This document shows positions 55,865 through 64,000 of a stretch of DNA of 64,000 nt, piece after piece (the stretch's first letter is position 1; every line of letters begins with the position of its first letter). Source of the DNA: Archangium sp. (lineage in GTDB: Bacteria; Myxococcota; Myxococcia; Myxococcales; Myxococcaceae); assembly GCA_030681645.1 (NCBI GenBank), contig JAUXRX010000011.1, forward strand, positions 1-64,000, read 5' to 3'. The notes beneath the pieces were generated by a model. The model was not told where the DNA came from. It was given only the letters and a program-made list of their open reading frames with translations, and made no database searches. The position numbers were made by a program, and so were the translations under genes.

Positions 55865-58800
55865 TTCTCGTGCGCCCCGGTGACGACGATCCGCATCCCC
55901 GCGCCGCGGCCGCGCACCTCTTCCCGGTACATCAGCTCGGCGTACGGAGGCGGGTGCACGAACTTCCCTTCGCTGCTGGCGCGCACCCTGAAGTGGAACG
56001 TGTACGTCCCGCGGGGAAGCTCGGTGAAGTAATACCGGACCTCCTGGTCGAGCCGCTGCACGTACGTGGGGTTGATCGAGTCGGCCTGTGACGGCTTCGC
56101 GTCGCTGCTGGCGGTCTCGAGGTTGGGGTTGAGGGGCTCGAGGCCGGCGGCGATGGGCACCACCAGCGCCACGTGGTGCCGCACCTCGTCGGTGACCAGC
56201 TGCGCGTGGATCTCGAGGATCTCCCCCAGCGGTACCGAGAGCGCCGTGCCGACCTTGTCGTCGTGGTGCGTGAGCGCCGAGCCGTCGGAGTGCAGCCACG
56301 AGAGGCTGCGCGAGACGATGAAGCCGTCCTTCTTCGCTTCCACCGACTGCCCCGCGCCGCCGGGCAGGTACTTCTGCTGCACGCGCGCGCTCAGCTTCCC
56401 GCCGGTGACGGTGAGGCCCAGCGCCGTGTCGCTCTCGAGCGTGCGACGGCCCGCGCGCTTGGTCTCGTCGAGCACCGCGTCGGAGGTGCCCGCCACCGAC
56501 ACCGTGGTCTTCGGCTGCGGCGTGGTGTTCTTCTCGAGGTACGTGCCCAGCGCCGCGAGCGCGCGCCGGTTGGCGTGGGTGCTGCCGAAGCCGTACTGCG
56601 CGTTCCCCCGCGACAAGAGCGCGTCGCGGATCATCGTGTGCTTCGCGTTCGAGGGGTCCACTCTCAGCAGCGCCTCCCACACGGCGCCGGTGGTGGCCGC
56701 GGAGGAGCCCAGGTACAGCCCGCTCCAGCTGGAGCGATCGCCGCGGATGCCGTCGAACTGCTGCTGACCCTTCACCAGCTTGAAGACCACGCTGTCCCAC
56801 AGCTCGCCCTTGAGCGCGGCGAGGTTGGTCTGGAAGGTGTTGGGCCGCTCCGACATCGCCCAGGTGAGATCGGCGAGGGCGACCGCGTCCATCGACTTGC
56901 GCTTGGCGAACAGCTCCACCAGGTAGTTCTCGTCGAGCTCCCCGGTGCGGCCGAGCGCGCGCAGCGCCGCGGTCTGCTGGTTGTAGCGATAGTCGGCCCA
57001 GAGCCCGGTGAAGTCGGTGCGCAGCACGCGCTTGAGCGCGTCGGTGGCCCGGCGCAGCACCGCGTCGTCGAGCGCGATGCCCGCCTTGCGCGCGCTCACC
57101 ATGAACTCCACGCCCTGCGCGGTGAGGGCCACGTCGCCCCGGCCGCCGGGCCAGTAGCTGAAGAAGCCCTGCTCGTCCTGGTGCTGCTTGAGCTCGTCGA
57201 GGATGCGCTTCGTCGACGCCTGCACCTGCGGGGTGAAGCGGGTGTCGAGCTCGAGCTTCTTGAGGAACCCGCCCAGGGCGAGATCGGGCGAGACCTGGCT
57301 CATGCGCTGCTCGAGGCAGCCGTGAGGATACGCCGAGAGGTACTCCAGGCCGCTGGCCAGCTCGAGCAGTCCGGGCTGGTTGGTGAAGACGATCGTCTGG
57401 CTGCCGGTGCCGGGCCGCGGCTTTTCGGGGAACTCGGGGCCGTTCGTCTTGCCAGGCTCGAGCGTGGTGAACAGCGCGCGCTTCTCGATGGCGCGATCCG
57501 GCAGCAGGGGCAGCTTCACCTCGAAGGCGTCGCCCGCCTTGTCGGAGAGCCGGGTCACGTCGACGCGCACGGTGAGCGCGGTGTCCTTGCCGGTGGTGAC
57601 GCTCTTCACGGTCGCGGGCGTGAGCACCGAGAGCGCCTTGTTGGCCTTGAGCTCGATCTTCTCCTGGCTGACGGCCTTGCCCTCGATCGCGCCGGTGATC
57701 TTGATGTCCACCACGCCGGGGCCTTCGGCGCCTTCCACCAGGCGCGCCACCGCGCCGGGCCAGAAGGTGTCGCCCATGCGCACGAAGCGGGGCAGCTGCG
57801 GCTGCACCAGCACCGGCAACCGCACCTTGAGCGAGCTCTGCTTGAGGCCGAAGCGCATGCCTCCCGAGACGGCCACCGCGCGCACGCGGAAGGTCGTCAG
57901 GTCGTCCGAGAGCGTGATCGGCACCACCAGCTTGCCGCTCGCCGGCACGGTCAAGGTGGCCGCGTAGTACGGCACCGTCTTGAAGTTCTTGCGCACCATC
58001 TTCTTGCTGCCGTTGGCTTCGTCGTCGCCGCCGTCGCCGCCGGGCTCTTCTTCCAGCTCGGACACGCGGCCCACCACCAGGTTGCGCGAGTCGCGAATGC
58101 TGACCGCGCGCTGGTTTCTGCGGATGAGCTCGGTGAGCGGGTCGAGCGGGCCTTCCTTCGCCAGCGAGAGCACCGCCTCGTCGACGAGCCATAGCGTCAC
58201 CTCGCCTGCCACCGGCTTCTTCTGATCGTCGAGCAGCGTCACCACGAAGTCGTGCTTCGTGCCGGGTCGCGCCAGCTCGGGGTGCTGCACGTTGACCAAC
58301 ACCGTGTTCTTCGTGGGCTCGACCTGGAGATCGAGCGAAGAGGCGACCGTGGCCGGCTTGTACCGGGCGTCGTCTGACTTCCCTTCGCCCAGGCGCCCGC
58401 GCATGAGCACCACGTGCAGGGGCAGGTTGGGCACGAAACGATCGGTGATGGGCACGTCGATGACGGACTTGCTGCCCGAGATGTCCTTCCACAGGTAGCG
58501 GTTGCCGCCCGGCTCTTCGATCACCACCAGCGCGCGCGCCGTGGCGAAGGGGCTCTGCACCAGCACGTGCGCGACGTCACCGGGCACGTACGACTTCTTG
58601 TCGGGCTTGAGCTCGAACACGCCGTCGCGCGACTTCTGCCAGGACTGCGGCGTCGACCCGCCGATGTAGAGATCGGCCGAGAGGGTCTGCACCCGGCCCA
58701 GCTTGTCGCGCGCGAACAGCTCGACCACGTAGACGCCGCTGTCGGTGATCGGGAACGCCCAGGTGGTGGCCTCGGTGGCGCTGGTGAGCACCTTCTCGGC

Positions 58801-61665
58801 GACCTGCACGTCTTCCTGCTCGGTCTGGTACTTCGCCTGGCCCGTGGCGAAGCTCGTCTCGCGCAGGGTCGAGTGCCACACCCGGCGAAAGAGGCGCACG
58901 CGCACCTCCTGGCCCTTGAGCGGCTTGTCGTCGACGCCGACGGCGAGCACCTCGGGCTTCAGCTCGGTCGCCTTCTCGAGGTACCGGGGGATCTTGAGGC
59001 CCAGCACGAACGAGGGCAGCGCCTTCACCTCGGTGGCGGTGGTCACGGGCTGCTCGTCGGGCCCGGTGACGGTGGCCTCGAAGCGGTACACGCGCGGGCT
59101 GCCGTCGAGGTCGAGCTGCGGGTTCATGGTGATGTCCGCCGCGCCGTTGTCATCGAGCTCGCCCTGCTGCGAGGTGACGCCGGGCGCCTGCTGCGAAGCG
59201 GGCCGCGCGAACTGGGTCGAGTTGGCGAAGAGGAAGCCGGGCTGCCCCTTCGGCACCCAGTCGTACGCGCGCTGCGTGACGGTCCACGCGATGGGCTGGT
59301 TCGCCACGTTGCCGCCCGCGTAGTAGCGGGCCAGCGCCTTCACCTTGAAGGGCTGATCGTTGCGCACGCGCAGCGCGCCGGTGAGCTGCACCTCGAAGGT
59401 GGGCACGCGGTACGCCTCGATCTTGAAGCCGCGGCGCGCCAGGAACGACTCGGGGTTCTTGTCGAAGAGCGAGAGCGTGTAGTCGCCGGTGGGCACGTCG
59501 GCTTCCTTGAAGGTGGCCTCGAGCCCGCCCAGCGGAGAGACCTTCGAGCTCACCGGGTACGCGGTGCCGTCGGGGCCGATCACCTGGACGCCGAAGCGCT
59601 TCAGATCGGCCGGCACGCGCAGCTCACCGCTCACCCTGGTGCGCACGAAGGCCTTGATGAACACCGGCTCGCCCGGGCGGTAGATGCCGCGCTCGGGGAA
59701 GATGAAGCCGAGGGTAGTGTCGTTGACCGGCGCGGGGATCGACTTCGCCAGCAGCCACGACAGCCACGAGTCGGAGCTCGACCAGTGGTTGTTGGCGAAC
59801 ACCGGCAGCCGCTCGCGCGGGTCGAGCACCAGCACGTCGTCACCCGAGCTGACCGACACGCGGCTGATCGAGTCCCACCCCATGGGGACCAGGGCGACGC
59901 GGCCGTCGGCGTCGGTGGTCTGGGTGAGCTCCACCGGGCGCTGGGGCACGCCGGCGAGGCCTTCGAGCTTCACCGTCGCGCCGCGCACCGAGTCTCCACT
60001 GTCCAGCGCCCGCACGTAGAGGACCGCGCGGCCCGTCTCTTCCACCGAGGTGACGGAGAGGTTGGTGATCTGCACGCGCATGTACGTGCGCTGCGCCGCG
60101 CCGGTGAGGCGGCGCAGGCCGACCAGGTACGTGCCGGGCCGGTTCGCGCCCACCGCGTCGTCGAGCAGCGGCTTCAGGTCGAGGCCGAAGGTGGTCGCGC
60201 CCGACTTGTCGGACAGCGGGAGATCGACCAGCCGCGACACCAGCGGGCTCCCCAGCAGGCGGATGTGGCGCGAGAGCGAGCTCGAGTCGGCGTAGCCGGG
60301 CGAGGCGGGCACGATGGGCTCCTCGCCCGGGAAGGGCGGGTCGCTCTGCTCGTCGATCACCACGGGCGAAGCGGGGAAGGGCCACAGGCCGGGGTGCATC
60401 GGGTCGACGCGGTACACGCGCACGTCGGCGCGCGCTTCGCCGTAGCCGCGCAGCGCGAGGGTGCGGGGCCCCTTCGCCTCGAGCATCGCGGTGCCCTGCT
60501 GCCAGGCGAGGAAGGGCGTCTTCCACCCGAGGTGGAAGTACACGTCGGCCGCCTTCACCTCGCGCAGCGCGCGCTGGGCGTCGTCACGAATCGGCGCGCT
60601 CGCCAGCGACAGCTTGTAGAGCGTGTCGGGCACGAACTTGCCGACGAGCTGCACGCGGGCGCCATACGACTGGAAGCGCAGATCGGGCACCGACGGCTCG
60701 AGCCGCACCAGCTTCCGCAGCGCGGTGAGGGTGAGGTCCTGCACGGGGGCGGAGAAGACGAGCTGCGGTTGATCGCCGCGGTTGCCGCAGCCCAGCGCGA
60801 GATCCTTCGGAGTCGAAGCGCCGCCGACCAGCGGGAACACCGAGTTGCCGCAGCGCACCTCGGTCAACGTGAAGGGCGTGCGGGTGGAGGCGCGGCCCTG
60901 CCAGAGCGTGGTGCCCTCGTTGCCCAACGCGAGGCTGATGCCGACGACGAGCTGCTTTCCTTCGGGCACGTCTTCATCGAGCGTGACGGTCCACGTGGCG
61001 GGATCGCGGTGCGAGGCCCGGGGCAGGGGCGCGAGCGCGTAGGCGTTCACCTTGCGCGCGGGCGAGTCGCCCAGGCCCGGCAGATCGCGGATCTCGAGCG
61101 AGAGCATCTTCTTGAGCGACGCGACCGGGTACGCCTGCGGGAAGGTGAGGGTGAGCACGCGGAAGGGGCGGAGGCCCTCGCTGCCGGGCGAAGGCGACAT
61201 CGCGCTCGGCGCCGACATCATGGTGGTGAGCACCTTGCGCGCGCCGCCGGCCTCGACCGAGAAGCGCGCCAGCGCAGGCCAGGGCTCTGCGGGGCGGAAC
61301 TGCAGGGTCTTCTTGTCGACCCAGACGTACGCGCCGGGCCAGTCGGGCGAGAGCTTGAGCCGCTTCGCGCCGTCGTCGGCGTTGGCCTTCTCGCCGACCT
61401 GGTCAGAGGGGAAATAGACGGAGATGGGATCGAAGCCGCGCAGGAACTGCTCGGGCAGCAGCGACGTGCCGCCGCTCGCGGGGCGCTGTCCCTGGTCGGC
61501 GGGCCGGTACTGCGCCTGGGCCGTGAAGGACACGAGCGCGAGGGCAAGAGCCAACCACCGCCTGTCCTCCCTCTCCCTGCGAAGCGGGGAGAGGGCGGGG
61601 TGAGGGGCAGACCCGGAAACAACGAGCTCACGAGACATGAACGCACTCCAGTTGAAGCCGCTCAT
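55861..61665 (-). CDS. Bacterial alpha-2-macroglobulin
   Basis: 1934 residues; ATG 61665 overlaps the upstream stop (ATGA). A hydrophobic segment (WLALALALVSFTAQAQ) ~38-53 serves as signal peptide. The rest is the macroglobulin architecture: a series of beta-sandwich MG domains, a bait region, the thioester motif GCLEQ (Cys1450) and the complement-like TED and receptor domain (VPLGEILEIHAQLVTDEVRH, near the end). It traps proteases in the periplasm and probably sits with PbpC. Domains MG1-MG2 (KLSPDWPGAYVWVDKKTLQF), bait/MG7 (GYYAGGNVANQPIA-like) and TED (FLKKLELDTRFTP) are visible. A family ii repeat lies between start and signal helix. Confidence 0.92.
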   Translation of the reverse strand: MSGFNWSAFMSRELVVSGSAPHPALSPLRREREDRRWLALALALVSFTAQAQYRPADQGQRPASGGTSLLPEQFLRGFDPISVYFPSDQVGEKANADDGAKRLKLSPDWPGAYVWVDKKTLQFRPAEPWPALARFSVEAGGARKVLTTMMSAPSAMSPSPGSEGLRPFRVLTLTFPQAYPVASLKKMLSLEIRDLPGLGDSPARKVNAYALAPLPRASHRDPATWTVTLDEDVPEGKQLVVGISLALGNEGTTLWQGRASTRTPFTLTEVRCGNSVFPLVGGASTPKDLALGCGNRGDQPQLVFSAPVQDLTLTALRKLVRLEPSVPDLRFQSYGARVQLVGKFVPDTLYKLSLASAPIRDDAQRALREVKAADVYFHLGWKTPFLAWQQGTAMLEAKGPRTLALRGYGEARADVRVYRVDPMHPGLWPFPASPVVIDEQSDPPFPGEEPIVPASPGYADSSSLSRHIRLLGSPLVSRLVDLPLSDKSGATTFGLDLKPLLDDAVGANRPGTYLVGLRRLTGAAQRTYMRVQITNLSVTSVEETGRAVLYVRALDSGDSVRGATVKLEGLAGVPQRPVELTQTTDADGRVALVPMGWDSISRVSVSSGDDVLVLDPRERLPVFANNHWSSSDSWLSWLLAKSIPAPVNDTTLGFIFPERGIYRPGEPVFIKAFVRTRVSGELRVPADLKRFGVQVIGPDGTAYPVSSKVSPLGGLEATFKEADVPTGDYTLSLFDKNPESFLARRGFKIEAYRVPTFEVQLTGALRVRNDQPFKVKALARYYAGGNVANQPIAWTVTQRAYDWVPKGQPGFLFANSTQFARPASQQAPGVTSQQGELDDNGAADITMNPQLDLDGSPRVYRFEATVTGPDEQPVTTATEVKALPSFVLGLKIPRYLEKATELKPEVLAVGVDDKPLKGQEVRVRLFRRVWHSTLRETSFATGQAKYQTEQEDVQVAEKVLTSATEATTWAFPITDSGVYVVELFARDKLGRVQTLSADLYIGGSTPQSWQKSRDGVFELKPDKKSYVPGDVAHVLVQSPFATARALVVIEEPGGNRYLWKDISGSKSVIDVPITDRFVPNLPLHVVLMRGRLGEGKSDDARYKPATVASSLDLQVEPTKNTVLVNVQHPELARPGTKHDFVVTLLDDQKKPVAGEVTLWLVDEAVLSLAKEGPLDPLTELIRRNQRAVSIRDSRNLVVGRVSELEEEPGGDGGDDEANGSKKMVRKNFKTVPYYAATLTVPASGKLVVPITLSDDLTTFRVRAVAVSGGMRFGLKQSSLKVRLPVLVQPQLPRFVRMGDTFWPGAVARLVEGAEGPGVVDIKITGAIEGKAVSQEKIELKANKALSVLTPATVKSVTTGKDTALTVRVDVTRLSDKAGDAFEVKLPLLPDRAIEKRALFTTLEPGKTNGPEFPEKPRPGTGSQTIVFTNQPGLLELASGLEYLSAYPHGCLEQRMSQVSPDLALGGFLKKLELDTRFTPQVQASTKRILDELKQHQDEQGFFSYWPGGRGDVALTAQGVEFMVSARKAGIALDDAVLRRATDALKRVLRTDFTGLWADYRYNQQTAALRALGRTGELDENYLVELFAKRKSMDAVALADLTWAMSERPNTFQTNLAALKGELWDSVVFKLVKGQQQFDGIRGDRSSWSGLYLGSSAATTGAVWEALLRVDPSNAKHTMIRDALLSRGNAQYGFGSTHANRRALAALGTYLEKNTTPQPKTTVSVAGTSDAVLDETKRAGRRTLESDTALGLTVTGGKLSARVQQKYLPGGAGQSVEAKKDGFIVSRSLSWLHSDGSALTHHDDKVGTALSVPLGEILEIHAQLVTDEVRHHVALVVPIAAGLEPLNPNLETASSDAKPSQADSINPTYVQRLDQEVRYYFTELPRGTYTFHFRVRASSEGKFVHPPPYAELMYREEVRGRGAGMRIVVTGAHEK
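61564..61609. repeat. Dispersed palindromic repeat family ii inside the 5' end of the macroglobulin gene
   Basis: GTCCTCCCTCTCCCTGCGAA then GCGGGGAGAGGGCGGGGTGA and GGGGCA. It is read in frame as APHPALSPLRREREDRR, between the coupled ATG and the signal-peptide hydrophobic core. Confidence 0.85.
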
Positions 61666-64000
61666 CGGGACACCCCGACCCGGCCGAAGAACTCACGCAG
61701 GTACTCTTCCGGCACGTCGTTCTTCTCGCCGGACAACCCCAGCAGCACCGGCTTGAACGCGAGCGGCACGGCCCCGGGCGCGGGTGGGTTTCTCACCGTG
61801 AGCAGGAACCGGCCCTTGTCGAGGCCGAGGTACTGGTGGCACCCCTCGCCGACGAGCTGGTACCCGTCGTTGTAGACGGCGCACTCGAGCAGCTCGCTCT
61901 TCGCCTGCACGCCCAGGCCGAGCTTCCCCTTGTTGGCGGTGTCGAACCTGAACAGCCGCACTTCGCCGGGCGCGAGCCAGTCTTCGACCCCCACGCCTTC
62001 GGTGAGCTGAGTGACAGGATCCGCCGTCCACCGCATCGAGCCGGGCTGTACGCGCCCGGCGAAGGGCCGCACCAGCAGCCGGTACGTGCCCGGTGACAGC
62101 ACGCGCACCAGCTCGCAGCCGGTGTCGAGCCCGTCGACGCTGAGCAGGTCGTTTCCGCGGAAGAGCCCGCACACGCCGCTCTCGGCCGCGACGCGAACGA
62201 CGGCTTCCTTGTCCAGCACCAGGGTGCGGTCGATGCGCCCGCTCTGCAGCGGCACCGCGACCGACGAGGTCAACGCCGCGCCCGGCACCACCGGCAGCTC
62301 GATGCCCAGGCGCGCCCAGCGCTCGCGACCCGGCGCATGCACCATGGCGCGCAGGGGGCCGACGCCGTGTTCGATGAGCAGCTCGGCGCCCGACTTCGCC
62401 GGCACCTTCGCGCGGCACGAGGCGAGGCGCGTACCGTCGGACAGCGCCACCGTGCAGCGCAACGCGCCGTCGATGGTGGCCACGCGCTCCGAGTCGTTGG
62501 GCGGCACAGCCAGCCGCACCGTGCCCGGCGCGCGCGGGGAATCTTCGTACATGCCGGTGAAGGCGATCGTCGCCGCGCCCCCCTCGAGCAGCACGGTGGT
62601 GACGTCGGCCTGGCCTGCGGGGCTGATCAACACCACGCTCCCGGCCTGGCCGGTGAGCACGCAGCGGCGCAGGTCTCCGGTCGGGGCGCACAGATCCATC
62701 GCCGCGCCGCCCTCGTCGAGCAGCACCGCCCACGCGTCCTTCGGCAAGGTCGCCTCGAGCCGCGCGCGGGAGTTCTTCGGCAGGCTGAAGCGGCCCACGT
62801 TGGCGAAGGTGAGGCGCTTGCGGCCGGTGGTGAGCGCGTCCATGCGCTCGGGCAGCGCGACGGCGCGGCGCACCAGGCGGGTGTCGACGTCCTGCTCGCT
62901 GGGTGCCCAGAGGCGCGCGGTGATCTCGGTGCCCGCGCGGCTGGCGGCGAAGCACGACGAGTCACGGCGCTCCCGCACCGCGCCCGCTCCGTCGAACGCG
63001 CACGACGGCGCGGCCCGCTCGCCGTGCTGCACGCGCGCCTCGATCAGGAAGATCGACTTCGCCCCCGCCTTCACCACCTGCACGAAGGGCTGACGGTTGA
63101 GCGGCAACGAGAACATCTTGTCGTCGGCGGTCGCCACGTTCTCGTCGAGGGGCAGCGGCTGCGGCCGGGTGCCGATGCCCGAGAACACGGTCGCGCCCGC
63201 CTCGAGCGAGACCTCGGGGCCGCAGGGGCGCAGCAGGCCCACCTCCATGCCGCCGATGCAGAACACCTGCGCGCTGGTGCGGTACCGGCCCGCGCGCGGA
63301 ATGCTCACGGCCGTCGCGCCTTCGCCTGGCAACGTGCCCGCGGTGCCCTGGGCGATGGGCCGGGTGCGCAGCGAGGTCACCACCGCCGCGCTGCCGTCCG
63401 TCGTCCACATGCGCAGCTTGAACTTCTGCAGCTGCGGGCGGACCAACAGGGTGCAGTCGTTCACCCGGCTCTTCCGGTGCACCACCACGCCCTCGGCGGT
63501 CTCGAGCGCGCACGAGACGGGCGTCTTGCCCTGGGCGCGCACCGAGACTTCCTGCACTGCGTCTTTCTCGGCCACCGGGATCGCGAATGACACCACCGCG
63601 CCCGCGAGCGTCAGCTTCGTGCCGTCGACGAGCGGACCCTTGTCCTCGACGGTGGGCAGCGAGACGGTGAGCTTCGTCTCGCCCGGGCGCTGCGTCTCGC
63701 TCTCGAGCAGCAGCGTGTACCTGCCCTTGAGCACGGGCTCGGCGACGGCGCAGTTCCAGTCAGCGCCGTTCTCGCTGCCCTCGAGCACCAGCCTTCCCTG
63801 GCCGTCGAGCAGGCGGCAGCGCACGTCGACCTCGCCTTCGGTGCGAATGCGCAGGGTGCCGTCACGCGGCACCAGCAACTGCACAGTGGAAGGCGCCGGC
63901 AGCGAGCGGGTCATGCCGGGCAGCAGGGTCGCGCTGCCGAGGTGCAGTTGGTAGGTGACGCCCACGTCGCCGCGCGAGTGCTCGGTGAGCAGCTTGTACT
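61662..64000 (-). CDS. Large secreted beta-rich protein upstream of alpha-2-macroglobulin (5' partial)
   Basis: The frame is open to the right window edge, so the N-terminus is missing; 779 residues are visible. Repeating beta-sandwich modules resemble pre-peptidase C-terminal/bacterial Ig-like domains (STVQLLVPRDGTLRIRTEGE, FLLTVRNPPAPGAVPLAFKP). Several Cys pairs (VDVRCRLL, ADWNCAVA, VSCALE, NDCTLL, GMEVGLLRPCGPE, PSCAF) suggest a disulfide-stabilised exported protein. Its stop overlaps the macroglobulin start in ATGA. The operon with macroglobulin and PbpC suggests a joint role in envelope defence; no catalytic motif found. Confidence 0.7.
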   Translation of the reverse strand, partial: YKLLTEHSRGDVGVTYQLHLGSATLLPGMTRSLPAPSTVQLLVPRDGTLRIRTEGEVDVRCRLLDGQGRLVLEGSENGADWNCAVAEPVLKGRYTLLLESETQRPGETKLTVSLPTVEDKGPLVDGTKLTLAGAVVSFAIPVAEKDAVQEVSVRAQGKTPVSCALETAEGVVVHRKSRVNDCTLLVRPQLQKFKLRMWTTDGSAAVVTSLRTRPIAQGTAGTLPGEGATAVSIPRAGRYRTSAQVFCIGGMEVGLLRPCGPEVSLEAGATVFSGIGTRPQPLPLDENVATADDKMFSLPLNRQPFVQVVKAGAKSIFLIEARVQHGERAAPSCAFDGAGAVRERRDSSCFAASRAGTEITARLWAPSEQDVDTRLVRRAVALPERMDALTTGRKRLTFANVGRFSLPKNSRARLEATLPKDAWAVLLDEGGAAMDLCAPTGDLRRCVLTGQAGSVVLISPAGQADVTTVLLEGGAATIAFTGMYEDSPRAPGTVRLAVPPNDSERVATIDGALRCTVALSDGTRLASCRAKVPAKSGAELLIEHGVGPLRAMVHAPGRERWARLGIELPVVPGAALTSSVAVPLQSGRIDRTLVLDKEAVVRVAAESGVCGLFRGNDLLSVDGLDTGCELVRVLSPGTYRLLVRPFAGRVQPGSMRWTADPVTQLTEGVGVEDWLAPGEVRLFRFDTANKGKLGLGVQAKSELLECAVYNDGYQLVGEGCHQYLGLDKGRFLLTVRNPPAPGAVPLAFKPVLLGLSGEKNDVPEEYLREFFGRVGVSR

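Noticed and set aside
53420..58492. A 1690-aa minus frame joining pbpC to most of the macroglobulin region
   Set aside because: The upstream half is the wrong frame of the macroglobulin gene; pbpC starts at the GTGA overlap at 55864.

Overview
The window is high-GC, gene-dense chromosomal DNA, most likely from a myxobacterium or close relative (Myxococcota). Pointers are two large PAS/histidine-kinase/receiver hybrids, a sigma-54 enhancer-binding activator, a textbook -24/-12 promoter in front of a terminator-ended short RNA, many lipobox lipoproteins (one with a Gly/Ala/Thr-repeat linker), large TPR proteins, double cNMP-binding domains and polymorphic Rhs tips. This taxonomic call is an inference from gene content; no rRNA or tRNA gene was seen.

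Layout. 1-2.7 kb: the 3' tip of an Rhs gene with a zincin-like (HExxH) C-terminal domain, a lipoprotein that may be its immunity partner, then a displaced second Rhs tip (probably frameshifted) and its possible partner. 2.7-8.5 kb: hybrid histidine kinase, a coupled pair of envelope proteins, an acyltransferase and a coupled NAD-dependent epimerase. 8.48-8.68 kb: a candidate sigma-54-driven small RNA between convergent genes, the most interesting element here. 8.7-24 kb: lipoprotein, giant bitopic TPR protein, M50-like membrane protease, double cNMP-domain regulator, MobA-like protein, a YHVQTED-motif protein, transketolase, a DMT-like membrane protein, a periplasmic TPR protein, MoxR ATPase plus DUF58 protein, and a metallophosphoesterase. 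24-35 kb: HrpB helicase, pseudouridine synthase operon, GNATs, DUF5063 protein, HAD phosphatase, a frameshifted repeat-rich lipoprotein, an orphan DNA methyltransferase, a sigma-factor remnant cut off by a palindromic REP-like element, and a molybdopterin oxidoreductase. 35-53 kb: M14 carboxypeptidase, cytidine deaminase, a 1160-aa hybrid kinase, a XylR/DmpR-like sigma-54 activator divergent from a pirin (with a palindrome and a -24/-12-like element between them), DUF1295 protein, SerA, VWA lipoprotein, frataxin, SixA, AidB-like acyl-CoA dehydrogenase and two single-CBS proteins. 53.4-64 kb: a minus-strand operon with 4-base start/stop overlaps: an unknown large secreted protein, bacterial alpha-2-macroglobulin, and penicillin-binding protein 1C.

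Repeats are a theme. Four short families are scattered between genes: (i) a GTTCACCCCGAGCGGAGTCGAG element, often as inverted pairs; (ii) a GAGAGGG-type palindrome; (iii) an 81-86 bp element present twice as exact head-to-tail pairs; (iv) one 77-bp REP-like palindrome. Families i and ii also sit inside the 5' ends of coding regions directly behind coupled start codons (pbpC and the macroglobulin gene), lengthening the N-termini.

Many start codons are GTG, and ATGA/GTGA overlaps recur (5.76, 7.55, 27.8, 46.3, 50.7, 55.9, 61.7 kb), so translational coupling is the usual operon arrangement. Large antisense open frames are a by-product of GC-rich codon use and were not annotated.
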